Source: Azospirillum sp. TSA2s (lineage in GTDB: Bacteria > Pseudomonadota > Alphaproteobacteria > Azospirillales > Azospirillaceae). Taken from it: 64,000 bases of DNA. The notes below the pieces were generated by a model. It ran no database searches. It was not told the DNA's origin and saw nothing but the letters and a program-made list of their open reading frames with translations. Positions within the stretch are counted from its first letter, which is position 1. Each line of letters begins with the position of its first letter. The DNA lies in assembly GCF_004923315.1 (NCBI RefSeq), contig NZ_CP039648.1, positions 655,001 through 719,000 of the forward strand, in the 5' to 3' direction. A program made the translations under genes and the position numbers. Shown piece after piece: positions 49,290 to 57,982 of the stretch.

Positions 49290-49358
49290 ACTGAACTGTA
49301 CCGTTCACTCTTGACGTGGGATTGGTGCCGGAGTAGGACGGTAGCAGTACGATACAGT
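49290..49358. promoter_or_regulatory. TetR operator pair and pump promoter
   Basis: A dyad TGAAC-N6-GTTCA lies within 49290-49309 and contains ACTGTACCGT. A second site at 49345-49358 reads ACTGTATCGTACTG on the minus strand. They share ACTGTA-Y-CGT. Between them TTGACG (49311-49316) and TAGGAC (49334-49339), 17 bp apart, form a possible promoter for the pump, so a bound repressor would block both directions. Confidence 0.6.
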
Positions 49359-49381
49359 CCAGTCCAGTGGGGAGACGTGGT

Positions 49382-50500
49382 ATGGCCCGATTCCGCGAAA
49401 GGCGGCTTGCGTCCGCCGTCATGGCGACAACGGCGCTGCTGACGGTGGCGGGCCTGCTCGCCGGCTGCAATGAAACGCAGTCCGCCTCCACCCCGGCGGA
49501 GGGAGAGGTGCGGCCGGTCCGCGTCGCCACCGTGGCACTGGAACCGCTGGTCGACAGCGTGCGCTACCCGGCGGTAATCCGCCCGCGGGTGGAGGCCGAT
49601 GTCGGCTTCCGCGTCGGCGGCAAGGTGACCGCCCGGCTGGTGGAGGTCGGGACCCGCATCGAACCCGGCATGCCGCTGGCCCGACTGGACCCGACCGACC
49701 TGCAGCTGCAGATCCGCGCTGCCCAGGCGCAGCTCGCCTCGGCCCAGGCCGACGCGGCCAACGCCCGCAGCGATTTCCAGCGCTATGCCAGCCTGCGCCA
49801 GGGCGAATGGACGACCCGCCAGGAATACGACCGCCGCAAGACCACGCTGGACAAGGCCGACTCCAAGGTGCGGGAGCAGGAGGCGCAGCTGCGCGTCCTC
49901 ACCAACTCCGCCCAATATGCCACGCTGGTGGCGGATGAGGCCGGCGTCGTCACCGCGACGCTGATCGAACCGGGACAGGTGGTGGCCGCCGGCCAGACCG
50001 CGCTGCGCGTCGCCCGGCTGGGCGCGCTCGAAGCTGTGGCGAACATCCCCGAGCAGAGCGTCGGCGCCCTGCCCCGCCAGACGCTGTCGGTCGAGCTGTG
50101 GTCGCACCCCGACCAGAGCATCGCCGGCACCTTGCGCGAGGTCTCGCCCAGCGCCGACGCCGCGACCCGCACCTTCCAGGCGAAGATCGCCCTGGCCGAT
50201 CCGCCGCCGACGGTCCAGCTCGGCATGACCGCCACCGTGACTGCCGCCGCCGGCCATGGCGCCCCGGTCGCCCGCCTGCCGCTCAGCGCGCTGACCCAGC
50301 GCGAGCAGGCGCCGGCGGTTTGGGTGCTGTCGGCGCCGGACGACCGTCTGGAACTGCGCCCGGTCACCGTCGCGGCTTACGCAGGCGACCTCGCCTTGAT
50401 CGGCGGCGGGCTGAAGGAGGGCGAGCGCGTCGTCACCGCCGGTGTGCACAAGCTCGACGCCGGCCAAAAGGTCCGCGTCTGGACGGAGCCGGCACGATGA
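49382..50500 (+). CDS. RND efflux periplasmic adaptor (membrane fusion) lipoprotein
   Basis: 372 residues. A signal peptide with lipobox LLAGC (Cys29) is followed by the lipoyl half-motif VGGKVTARLVEVGTRIEPGMPLARLD, an alpha-hairpin (about 95-150), then beta-barrel domains. It links the inner-membrane RND pump to an outer-membrane channel not encoded here. ATG at 49382 with GGGGAGA upstream. It overlaps the pump gene by ATGA. Confidence 0.94.
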   Translation: MARFRERRLASAVMATTALLTVAGLLAGCNETQSASTPAEGEVRPVRVATVALEPLVDSVRYPAVIRPRVEADVGFRVGGKVTARLVEVGTRIEPGMPLARLDPTDLQLQIRAAQAQLASAQADAANARSDFQRYASLRQGEWTTRQEYDRRKTTLDKADSKVREQEAQLRVLTNSAQYATLVADEAGVVTATLIEPGQVVAAGQTALRVARLGALEAVANIPEQSVGALPRQTLSVELWSHPDQSIAGTLREVSPSADAATRTFQAKIALADPPPTVQLGMTATVTAAAGHGAPVARLPLSALTQREQAPAVWVLSAPDDRLELRPVTVAAYAGDLALIGGGLKEGERVVTAGVHKLDAGQKVRVWTEPAR

Positions 50501-53500
50501 ACCACTCCCGCCTCAACCTGTCGGCCTGGGCACTGGCCCACCGCACGCTGGTGCTGTTCATGATGCTCGCCAGCGTGCTGGCCGGCGCTCTTGCCTACAA
50601 GACACTGGGCCGGGCGGAGGATCCGTCCTTCACCTTCAAGGTGATGGTGGTGCGCACCCAATGGCCGGGCGCCACCGCGCGCGAGGTCGAGCAGTTCGTC
50701 ACCGACCGCATCGAGAAGAAGCTGGAGGAGGTGCCCTATTACGACGTCGCCCGCAGCTATTCCAAGCCCGGCGAGTCGGTGGTCTTCGTCCAGCTGAAGG
50801 ACTACACCCCACCGAAGATGGTGCCGGACCTGTGGTATCAGGTGCGCAAGAAGATCGGCGACATCCGCTACACCCTGCCCGACGGCGTGGTCGGTCCCTT
50901 CTTCAACGACGAGTTCGGCGACGTCTATTCGGCCATCTATGCCTTCATGGGCGATGATTTCACCCCGGCCCAACTCAAGAAAGTGGCCGAGCAGGCGCGC
51001 GCCCGCCTGCTGAAGTTGCCCGGCGTCGAGAAGATCGACCTGATCGCCCCGCAGGAGGAGCGCGTCTATGTCGAGATCTCCAGCCAACGGCTCGCCAGCT
51101 TCGGCCTGCCGGTGGAGTCGGTGATCCAGGCGCTCCAGCGCGAGAACGCCATCGCCGCGTCGGGCGACGTCGATACCGGATCGCAGCGCGTCTATGTCCG
51201 GTTGGACCTCGGCCTCGACACCGCGGCGGCGGTGCGTGCGATCCCGGTGGAGAGCGGCGGGCGGCTGCTGACCATCGGCGACGTGGCGGAGGTCAAGCGC
51301 GGCTATGTCGAACCGCGGCGCTACACCCTGCGCTACGACGGCCGTGACGCCATCGGCATCGGCGTGGTGATGGCGAAGGGTGGCAACGTCCTGAAGCTGG
51401 GCGAGCAGTTGGATGCGGCGATGGAGAAGGTCCGCGCCGAACTGCCGGTCGGGCTGGAGGTGGCGCAGGTCGCCGACCAGCCGAAGGTGGTCGAGCATTC
51501 GGTCGGCGAGTTCATGGAATCGCTGGCGGAGGCGCTGGGCATCGTCATCCTGGTCAGCCTCGTCAGCCTGGGCTGGCGGACCGGCATCGTCGTCGCTCTG
51601 GCGGTGCCGCTGGTGCTGGCGATGACGCTGGTGGCGATGCAGCTTCTGCACATCGACTTGCAGCGCATCTCGCTGGGTGCCTTGATCATCGCGCTGGGCC
51701 TGCTGGTGGATGACGCCATCATCGCGGTGGAGATGATGGTGGTGAAGATGGAACAGGGCTGGGACCGGCTGAAGGCCGGTGCCTTCGCCTACACCTCCAC
51801 CGCCTTCCCGATGCTGAGCGGCACCGTCGTCACGGCAGCGGGCTTCGTGCCGGTCGGCTTCGCGGCGTCGGCGGCCGGCGAATACACCAACTCGATCTTC
51901 TGGGTGGTGGCGCTGTCGCTGCTGCTGTCCTGGGTGGTGGCGGTGATCTTCACCCCCTATCTCGGCTGGCTGCTGCTGCCCAAGCCTAAGCATGTGGTGC
52001 CGGACGGGCACGAGCTGGACATCTACGACACCCGCACCTACCGGATCCTGCGCGGTATGATCGAAGCCTGCGTGCGGGCGCGCTGGGTCACCATCGGCGT
52101 GACCGTGGCCGCCTTCGTCACCGCGCTGGTCGGCTTCGGCCATGTCCAGCAGCAGTTCTTCCCCTCGGCCAGCCGGCCGGAGCTGCTGATCGACATCCGT
52201 CTCGCCGAAGGCTCCTCCTTCGAGGCGACGGCCGCCGAGGTGAAGCGGATGGAGGCGGTGCTGGCCAAGGACCCGGACGTCGATTACTGGGTCGCCTATA
52301 CCGGCGGCGGCTCGCCGCGCTTCTACCTGCCGCTCGACCAGCAGTTGGAGACCGCCAACTTCGCCCAGTTCATGGTGATGACCAAGGGGCTGGAGGAGCG
52401 CGAGCATTTCATGCAGCGGCTGGAGCCGAGGCTGGAATCCGACTTCCCCGCCGCCCGCGTCCGCATCAGCCGGCTGGAGAACGGCCCGCCGGTCGGCTAT
52501 CCGGTGCAGTTCCGCGTCACCGGCGAGGATCCGGCGACCATCCGCAAGATCGCCTATCAGGTGCGCGATACCATGCGCGCCCATCCCAACACCGCCAACG
52601 TCCATCTGGATTGGGACGAGCTGTCCAAGCGCGTCCGGCTGGAGGTGGACACCGCCAAAGCCCGCGCGCTGGGCGTGTCGAAGCAGGATTTGTCCAACGC
52701 CCTGCAACTGCTGCTGAACGGCATGTCGGTCACCCAGTACCGCGAGGGTACGGAGCTGATCGGCGTCCTGCTGCGCACCACGCCGGAGGAGCGGATGGAC
52801 CTGTCGCGGCTGGGCGAGTTGAACATCCGCACCAGCCGCGGCACCACCGTGCCCCTCAGCCAAGTCGCCAGCGTGCGTTATGAATTGGAGGAGCCGGTCC
52901 TGTGGCGCCGGGCGCGCGAGACGACGATGACGGTCAAGGGCGACGTGACCGGCGGCTTGCAGGCCCCGGTGGTCAGCACCCAGCTGAACACGCAGTTGAA
53001 CGCGCTGCGCACCACCCTGCCCGACGGCTACGCCATCACCATGGGTGGCGCCATCGAGGAGAGCGCCAAGGGCCAGGACTCGATCAATGCCATGATGCCG
53101 GTGATGCTGCTGATCATGGTCACCACGCTGATGCTGCAGTTGCAGAGCTTCTCGCGCGTGTTCATGGTCCTGCTGACGGCGCCGCTGGGGCTGATCGGGG
53201 TCACCGCCTCGCTTCTGCTGTTCAACCTGCCTTTCGGCTTCGTCGCCATGTTGGGCGTCATCGCGCTGGCCGGCATCATCATGCGCAACTCGGTCATCCT
53301 GGTCGACCAGATCGAACAGGACATCCGCAGCGGCCGCTCGCGCTGGGACAGCATCGTCGAGGCGACGGTGCGCCGCGCCCGCCCGATCGCGCTCACCGCC
53401 GCCGCCGCGATCCTCGCCATGATCCCGCTGACGCAGAGCGTGTTCTGGGGTCCGATGGCGGTCGCCATCATGGGCGGTCTGGCCGGCGCCACCGTACTGA

Positions 53501-53619
53501 CGATCTTCTTCCTGCCCGCGCTCTATGCGGCCTGGTTCCGCGTGCCCCGGCCGGAGACGGAGGAGGTGGAGGACGACGGCCTGGGCGGCGCGCTGCCCAG
53601 GCCGGCGCTGGGAGATTGA
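50497..53619 (+). CDS. RND efflux permease (AcrB/HAE-like)
   Basis: 1040 residues, standard RND length, with twelve membrane helices and two large periplasmic loops. TM4 has LLVDDAIIAVEMM with the paired Asp of the proton relay. GYPVQFRVTGEDP is a typical second-loop motif. Proton-driven export of drugs or hydrophobic compounds is expected. The absence of CzcA-type metal motifs argues against metal export. It forms an operon with the adaptor under the divergent TetR gene. Confidence 0.95.
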   Translation: MNHSRLNLSAWALAHRTLVLFMMLASVLAGALAYKTLGRAEDPSFTFKVMVVRTQWPGATAREVEQFVTDRIEKKLEEVPYYDVARSYSKPGESVVFVQLKDYTPPKMVPDLWYQVRKKIGDIRYTLPDGVVGPFFNDEFGDVYSAIYAFMGDDFTPAQLKKVAEQARARLLKLPGVEKIDLIAPQEERVYVEISSQRLASFGLPVESVIQALQRENAIAASGDVDTGSQRVYVRLDLGLDTAAAVRAIPVESGGRLLTIGDVAEVKRGYVEPRRYTLRYDGRDAIGIGVVMAKGGNVLKLGEQLDAAMEKVRAELPVGLEVAQVADQPKVVEHSVGEFMESLAEALGIVILVSLVSLGWRTGIVVALAVPLVLAMTLVAMQLLHIDLQRISLGALIIALGLLVDDAIIAVEMMVVKMEQGWDRLKAGAFAYTSTAFPMLSGTVVTAAGFVPVGFAASAAGEYTNSIFWVVALSLLLSWVVAVIFTPYLGWLLLPKPKHVVPDGHELDIYDTRTYRILRGMIEACVRARWVTIGVTVAAFVTALVGFGHVQQQFFPSASRPELLIDIRLAEGSSFEATAAEVKRMEAVLAKDPDVDYWVAYTGGGSPRFYLPLDQQLETANFAQFMVMTKGLEEREHFMQRLEPRLESDFPAARVRISRLENGPPVGYPVQFRVTGEDPATIRKIAYQVRDTMRAHPNTANVHLDWDELSKRVRLEVDTAKARALGVSKQDLSNALQLLLNGMSVTQYREGTELIGVLLRTTPEERMDLSRLGELNIRTSRGTTVPLSQVASVRYELEEPVLWRRARETTMTVKGDVTGGLQAPVVSTQLNTQLNALRTTLPDGYAITMGGAIEESAKGQDSINAMMPVMLLIMVTTLMLQLQSFSRVFMVLLTAPLGLIGVTASLLLFNLPFGFVAMLGVIALAGIIMRNSVILVDQIEQDIRSGRSRWDSIVEATVRRARPIALTAAAAILAMIPLTQSVFWGPMAVAIMGGLAGATVLTIFFLPALYAAWFRVPRPETEEVEDDGLGGALPRPALGD

Positions 53620-53623
53620 CAGA

Positions 53624-53661
53624 TCCGGAGAGGTGCCGGGCTACTTCGGCATCTCTCCGGT
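53624..53661. terminator. Near-perfect hairpin between the convergent RND and higA genes
   Basis: CCGGAGAG-GTGCCG pairs with CGGCAT-CTCTCCGG over 14 bp with one G-U pair, around an 8-nt loop. It overlaps the last codons of higA. It lacks a U-run, so termination may be Rho-assisted or it may only protect RNA 3' ends. Confidence 0.45.
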
Positions 53662-54027
53662 ACGGAGAGCGTAGGGCTTGATGAGGCTTTCAGCCGGAAT
53701 CGACCAAGCGGTGTGGAGCTTCCATGCCATCTCGACGGTCAGGCGGCGCTGTCGGTTCAGCACCTCGCTCGCCCGTGGCCGTGACCCGAGAAGGCGACCG
53801 AGATCCGACTGCGTATAGCCGGCCGCATCCATCCGGGCCTTGATCGCCTCGACAGGGTCGGGGGTATCGATGGGCCAGCGGGAGGACTCATAGGCATCGA
53901 CCAGCGTGCCGAGAACCTCAAGTCGGTCATGTTCCGGGGTTCCCGGCTCAGCATCCCAAAGCCGTTCGATCTCCTCAACCGCCGCCGCGTGATCGGCCTC
54001 CGAATGGATGGGCTTCAGGTCGGTCAT
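53641..54027 (-). CDS. higA: HigA-type antitoxin with XRE HTH
   Basis: 128 residues. The C-terminal half has an HTH: AAGYTQSDLGRLLGSRPRASEVLNRQRRLTVEMAWKLH. The N-terminal helical part (EEIERLWDAEPGTPEHDRLEVLGTLVDAYE) matches the long HigA form. ATG at 54027 with GGAGA upstream. It lies 11 bp after higB, the usual toxin-first order. It should bind HigB and repress the promoter, probably at the dyad 54359-54375. Confidence 0.92.
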   Translation of the reverse strand: MTDLKPIHSEADHAAAVEEIERLWDAEPGTPEHDRLEVLGTLVDAYESSRWPIDTPDPVEAIKARMDAAGYTQSDLGRLLGSRPRASEVLNRQRRLTVEMAWKLHTAWSIPAESLIKPYALRTGEMPK

Positions 54028-54038
54028 TCCAGGTCTCC

Positions 54039-54341
54039 TCAATAGCGGTCGACCGTAAGGGCATCGACGCGGTCATATTCGGCGTGCGTTCCGATGAACT
54101 TCACGAACGCGATGTTGGCGGTGAACTTGAACGCAACGATCAGGCGATAGCTGCCGCCGCAGATCTCGAACCGGACTCGCTCGCCGTTCAGAACCTTCGC
54201 TTTCGGATAGCTCTTCATCACGTCATCCATGCAGGTCCACCGGCATGCCTTCACCGTCCGGAACCACTCCTTGAGAGGCTGCTCCGTTTCCGGATGCCGT
54301 TCCCAGAAGCCGGTCAGAGTGGCGCGCTTGATGACGTTCAT
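54039..54341 (-). CDS. higB: HigB-type mRNA interferase toxin
   Basis: 100 residues with the HigB/RelE-like pattern: GFWERHPETEQPLKEWF, KVLNGERVRFEICGGSYRLIVAF and FVKFIGTHAEYDRVDA. It cleaves mRNA on the ribosome. ATG at 54341 is chosen because GAGGGC lies immediately upstream and the family starts here. First gene of higBA. An FNR-like box lies 93 bp upstream. Confidence 0.93.
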   Translation of the reverse strand: MNVIKRATLTGFWERHPETEQPLKEWFRTVKACRWTCMDDVMKSYPKAKVLNGERVRFEICGGSYRLIVAFKFTANIAFVKFIGTHAEYDRVDALTVDRY

Positions 54342-54358
54342 GCCCTCAAGCTTACAGC

Positions 54359-54375
54359 GTTCCCATTTAGGGAAC
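54359..54375. promoter_or_regulatory. Inverted repeat upstream of higB, probable HigA operator
   Basis: GTTCCC-N5-GGGAAC lies 18-34 bp upstream of the higB ATG, near where transcription should start. HTH antitoxins normally repress at such dyads. Confidence 0.55.
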
Positions 54376-54426
54376 AACTCTGTCCAATCGCACGGACGAC
54401 AGGAATATTTCACCGCGACGCTTCAG

Positions 54427-54442
54427 CTTGACCACGGTCAAG
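54427..54442. promoter_or_regulatory. Third FNR/NnrR-type box
   Basis: CTTGA-N6-TCAAG, the same extended form as the nirK and norC/norE boxes. It lies between higB (minus) and a plus-strand terminator. A TATTCC hexamer about 30 bp to its left could be a higBA -10. To its right no good -10 at the ideal spacing is visible, though CACAAT lies at 54475-54480. Confidence 0.6.
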
Positions 54443-54475
54443 GGGTGCGCGCGCAACCCATGACAAGGTGGCGCC

Positions 54476-54571
54476 ACAATCGATCTCCCGATTGCATCAT
54501 CAATTGCTGATGATCCTCTTTCGTACTGTAACTCTGCGCCCGGAGGCCCCCGCCTCCGGGCGCATTTTTTT
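54476..54571 (+). ncRNA. Candidate small RNA downstream of an FNR-like box
   Basis: A plus-strand terminator at 54535-54571 has no gene upstream on its strand for over 900 bp. Before it lies a stem-loop ATCATCA-attgc-TGATGAT (54496-54514) and a single-stranded pyrimidine tract CCTCTTTC (54515-54522) that could pair with ribosome-binding sites. The FNR-like box at 54427-54442 is in the right area to drive it. The 5' end is a guess (54476 would be 41 bp from the box centre). No known sRNA family is recognised. Confidence 0.4.
54535..54571 (+). terminator. Strong rho-independent terminator, plus strand
   Basis: TGCGCCCGGAGGC pairs perfectly with GCCTCCGGGCGCA over 13 bp around a CCCC loop, followed by seven T. 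The minus strand has no U-run after the hairpin, so it does not serve the acyltransferase gene. Confidence 0.9.
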
Positions 54572-54585
54572 GGCCAAAAGCCGCC

Positions 54586-55740
54586 TCAGTCCGCCCGCCG
54601 TCCCGCCACCGCCAGCGTCAGCCGGCCGACGCTCGGCCCCTCCCGCAGAAGGCGCCGGCCGCCCACTTCGATCCGGCGATAGGCCGGGCCGGTCATCAGA
54701 AGGCAGGCGGTGACCATCGCCACCAGCAGCGCCATCGACCAGCCGCCGGGCAACGCCTTCCGGTCGTAGATGCCGAGACCCAGCCCGAGCACCCTTGTGG
54801 TGGCATATTCGACGAAGCCATGGATCAGATAGAGTGAATAGGACACGTCGCCCAACCACACCAGCGGCCGGACATTCAAGACGCCCGCGGCACGGCCGCG
54901 GTTGGCGACCGCCGCCAGGATCAGCAGGGCGAACAGCGGCACCGCCAGCAGGTCCGGTCCGCCGCTGTGCAGAAGCAGCAGGATCGCCAGAACGATTCCG
55001 GCCATCGTCAGGTCACTCGACAGCAGCGACGCGGCAAGCCCGCTGCGGAAGGCACTGTAGAGCAGCGTGCCCAGCAGGAATTCCGGCAGGCAGCGCAGGA
55101 GGGTCTGCGGCCCGTCCCACTGGTTCAGATTGTCCTGCGTCGCCCAGGCCAGCAGGCAGAGCGTCGCCAGCGCACCGGCCGCCATCAGAGCCTGCGTCCG
55201 GCCGTTGGACCGCCAAACCCAGGGCAGCGCGAAGGGGAAGACCAGATAGGCCATGAATTCCAGGCTGATCGACCATGCCGGATAATTCCAGCTCAGCACG
55301 CTGGCATAGAGGCCTTGGAGCATGAAAAGGTTGGCGACCAGCGCCCAGATCGATTCGGCGCCTTTCAGCGGGATCGCCGGGAAGCTGCCGGTGGCGGCGT
55401 ACTCCACCGTGCGGACGGCCAGCGCCGTCGCCACGAACAGCAGCAGGACCGCCAGATGCAGCGGGTAGAGACGGGCGATCCGTGCCCTCAGGAAGCTCCA
55501 GTATTTGTCGCCGACCGACCGGCTGAAGGTGTCGTGATAGACATGGGTCAGCACGAAGCCGCTGAGCATGAAGAACAGGTCGACGGCCAGATAGCCCTTT
55601 TGCACCAGATGCGTGTAGCTGTCCGGGTGCAGGTTGGGGAAATACTGGAAGCTGTAATGGTACAGCACCACCCACAGGGCCGCGATGCCGCGCAACGGGG
55701 TCAGGGAGTGCAGGTGACGGGGTTGGGTCTGCGTGCTCAT
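54586..55740 (-). CDS. OafA/YrhL-type membrane acyltransferase
   Basis: 384 residues with about ten membrane helices. Acyltransferase_3 family with the active-site His in TPLRGIAALWVVLYHYSF and the following FMLSGFVLTHVYHD motif. Members O-acetylate or acylate surface sugars such as O-antigen or exopolysaccharide. No SGNH domain. It stands alone; whether it acts on Pel or another polymer is unknown. ATG at 55740. Confidence 0.9.
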   Translation of the reverse strand: MSTQTQPRHLHSLTPLRGIAALWVVLYHYSFQYFPNLHPDSYTHLVQKGYLAVDLFFMLSGFVLTHVYHDTFSRSVGDKYWSFLRARIARLYPLHLAVLLLFVATALAVRTVEYAATGSFPAIPLKGAESIWALVANLFMLQGLYASVLSWNYPAWSISLEFMAYLVFPFALPWVWRSNGRTQALMAAGALATLCLLAWATQDNLNQWDGPQTLLRCLPEFLLGTLLYSAFRSGLAASLLSSDLTMAGIVLAILLLLHSGGPDLLAVPLFALLILAAVANRGRAAGVLNVRPLVWLGDVSYSLYLIHGFVEYATTRVLGLGLGIYDRKALPGGWSMALLVAMVTACLLMTGPAYRRIEVGGRRLLREGPSVGRLTLAVAGRRAD

Positions 55741-55986
55741 GGCGCAGGCTCCGGCCGGTCAGGCCGATGGGACCCGTCCCGTTGGCATGCCGCCGGACGC
55801 GGCCATCGGCCGCTCAACCGTCAATACCGCACCCAGGTTCCCGCCGAGATCCTTCGAAACCACGTCGCCCTCCAGCCGTTGCGCCGCGCACGCCTGCCTG
55901 TTCGCAGGCGAAAAAGCGGCCCTATCGCGGATTAACGGCGGAGGTGAGGATTGGTTTCGTCGCTGGCTGTTACAGAATAGGGACCA

Positions 55987-57477
55987 TCACAGGAAGAAGA
56001 CCAGCGTGGTCAGGCCCAGCAACGGTACGAGAATGCCGCAGGACCAGGCCATGTAGCCGAAGAAGCTGGGCATGGCGACGCCGCGTTCCTCGGCGATCGC
56101 CTTGACCATGAAGTTGGGGGCATTGCCGATATAGCTGTTGGCGCCCATGAAGACCGCACCGGCGGAGATCGCGGTCAGCGTAAGCAACAGGTCGGTCATC
56201 AGCGGCTGCGCCTCGCCGCCGGCGGTGTTGAAGAAGATCAGGTAGGTTGGGGCGTTGTCGAGGAAGCTGGACAGGATGCCGGTCGCCCAGAAATAGGCGG
56301 CCGGGTTGGGCTTCCCGCCCTCGTTCACCGCGGAGATGATGGCGCCCAGCGCGCCGTCGGTGCCAGCCTTCAGGATGGCAATGGCCGGGATGATCGTCAG
56401 GAAGATGGCGGCGAACAGCTTTGCCACCTCCAGGATCGGCCCCCAGCTGAAGCCGTTCAGGCGGCGGCTCTGCTTGCTGGTCAGCGCCAGCGACAGGCCG
56501 GTGATGCCCAGCAGCAGCAGGTTCGACACGATGGTCTCCAACTGCACCGTCACATGGTACAGCGTGACCCCCACGCCGGGATGCCAGACGCCGCTCAGCA
56601 GAACCGCACCGATGATGGCGACCAGCAGCAGCAGGTTGACGCTGCCCTCGATGCGGATCGGCTCGCGCTCGTGAACGCCCTCGATCAGCGGATGCTTGCC
56701 GGGGTCGCGGGTGTGCAGGACGAGATCCAGCACGAAATAGATCACCAGCAGCAGACCGGCCAGGAAGGACATCGGCGCCAGCAGATGGACCGTCGGCCAG
56801 AAGAAATCGACCCCCTTCAGGAAGCCGAGGAACAGCGGCGGGTCACCCAGCGGCGTCAGCGATCCGCCGACATTCGACACCAGGAAGATGAAGAAGACGA
56901 TGGTGTGGACCCGGTAGCGCCGGTGTTCGTTCGCCCGCAGCAGCGGACGGATCAGCAGCATCGAGGCGCCGGTGGTGCCCATCAGGCTCGCCAGCACCGT
57001 GCCGAGCGCCAGCCCGACCGTGTTGGCCGCCGGGGTCCCCACCAGCGACCCGGTCAGCCGCACGCCGCCCGCGACCGTGAACAGCGCGGTCAGCAGCACG
57101 ATGAAGGGGATGTATTCCAGCAGGACCGTGTGCAGCAGCTCGTAGGTCGCGAGATCCAAACCGAAGGTCGCGGCGAAGGGCACCAGGAAGGCCAGCGCCC
57201 AGGCCGCCGATATCTTGCCGAAGTGATGGTGCCAGACCATTGGCGCCAGCAGCGGGAACAGCGCGATCGACAGCAGGATTCCGGCGAAGGGGACCACCCA
57301 CGCGGCACTCAGCAGCCGCCCGTCCAGATGCGGCACGCCGCCATGGGCAACCTCCGCCGCCACCTCCGCCGCCTGGACTCCGTGCGTGCTCAGCAGCACG
57401 CCGCCGACGGCGAGCGCCGCGCCGAGAACGGCCGGAAGAAGGGATGGGCGGCGTTGGTGCGTGGGGGAATTGATCAT
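55987..57477 (-). CDS. NhaD-type sodium/proton antiporter
   Basis: 496 residues with about twelve to fourteen membrane helices. The ion-transporter superfamily motifs SNVGGSLTPLGDPPLFLGFLKGV and SSFLDNAPTYLIF are typical of NhaD. It is expected to exchange Na+ or Li+ for H+ across the inner membrane. The N-terminus has an extra hydrophobic, possibly cleaved segment ending in GVQAAE. ATG at 57477. No close operon partners: 113 bp separates it from the DUF1850 gene. Confidence 0.88.
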   Translation of the reverse strand: MINSPTHQRRPSLLPAVLGAALAVGGVLLSTHGVQAAEVAAEVAHGGVPHLDGRLLSAAWVVPFAGILLSIALFPLLAPMVWHHHFGKISAAWALAFLVPFAATFGLDLATYELLHTVLLEYIPFIVLLTALFTVAGGVRLTGSLVGTPAANTVGLALGTVLASLMGTTGASMLLIRPLLRANEHRRYRVHTIVFFIFLVSNVGGSLTPLGDPPLFLGFLKGVDFFWPTVHLLAPMSFLAGLLLVIYFVLDLVLHTRDPGKHPLIEGVHEREPIRIEGSVNLLLLVAIIGAVLLSGVWHPGVGVTLYHVTVQLETIVSNLLLLGITGLSLALTSKQSRRLNGFSWGPILEVAKLFAAIFLTIIPAIAILKAGTDGALGAIISAVNEGGKPNPAAYFWATGILSSFLDNAPTYLIFFNTAGGEAQPLMTDLLLTLTAISAGAVFMGANSYIGNAPNFMVKAIAEERGVAMPSFFGYMAWSCGILVPLLGLTTLVFFL

Positions 57478-57590
57478 CGGTCCGGATGGTAGGCTGACGA
57501 AAGGAACGGGAGTATGCGGATTGACGCAGCGTAAGCCAAGCCGGAAGGGGCGTTGACCACACGAACTTTCGTAGGCGGGGGCGGTGCCGC

Positions 57591-57968
57591 CTACGGACAG
57601 GCCCGCATCGCCACGGGTTGATCCTTCACCCCGATCCAGCCCGACAGCGGCCGGCAGTCCGCCCCGGCGCACAGCCGGTGCTCCCCGGTGAAGCCCGAGG
57701 CCGCCAGCGTGACGCTGTCCTGCGGCGGCAGGCCGGGCGTCCAGACCAGCCAGCCGTCGGCGGTCAGCCGGGCGTCGGGGCCGGGTTCCATCCCGGCGCC
57801 GGTGCCGCGGATGCGGGCCTCGGTCGGGCGCAGCTGGCCGGCCTCGACCGCCCAGCTCTCCCGCCACTCCGTCTTCTCGATGGAGTGGGTCCAGGACAGG
57901 GTGAACTGCGTCCCCGGCAGCGACGCCAGCAGCGCGCCGCCGAGGGCGAACAGGCAGAGACCGGCCAT
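57591..57968 (-). CDS. DUF1850 protein of the TAXI-TRAP system
   Basis: 125 residues. An N-terminal hydrophobic signal or anchor (about 1-18) is followed by FTLSWTHSIEKTEWRESW, the DUF1850 hallmark, and GWLVWTPGLP. DUF1850 proteins regularly sit beside TAXI-type TRAP permeases. Function unknown. It follows the permease by 14 bp on the same strand. ATG at 57968. Confidence 0.85.
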   Translation of the reverse strand: MAGLCLFALGGALLASLPGTQFTLSWTHSIEKTEWRESWAVEAGQLRPTEARIRGTGAGMEPGPDARLTADGWLVWTPGLPPQDSVTLAASGFTGEHRLCAGADCRPLSGWIGVKDQPVAMRACP

Positions 57969-57982
57969 GACGAAGCCGGGCC

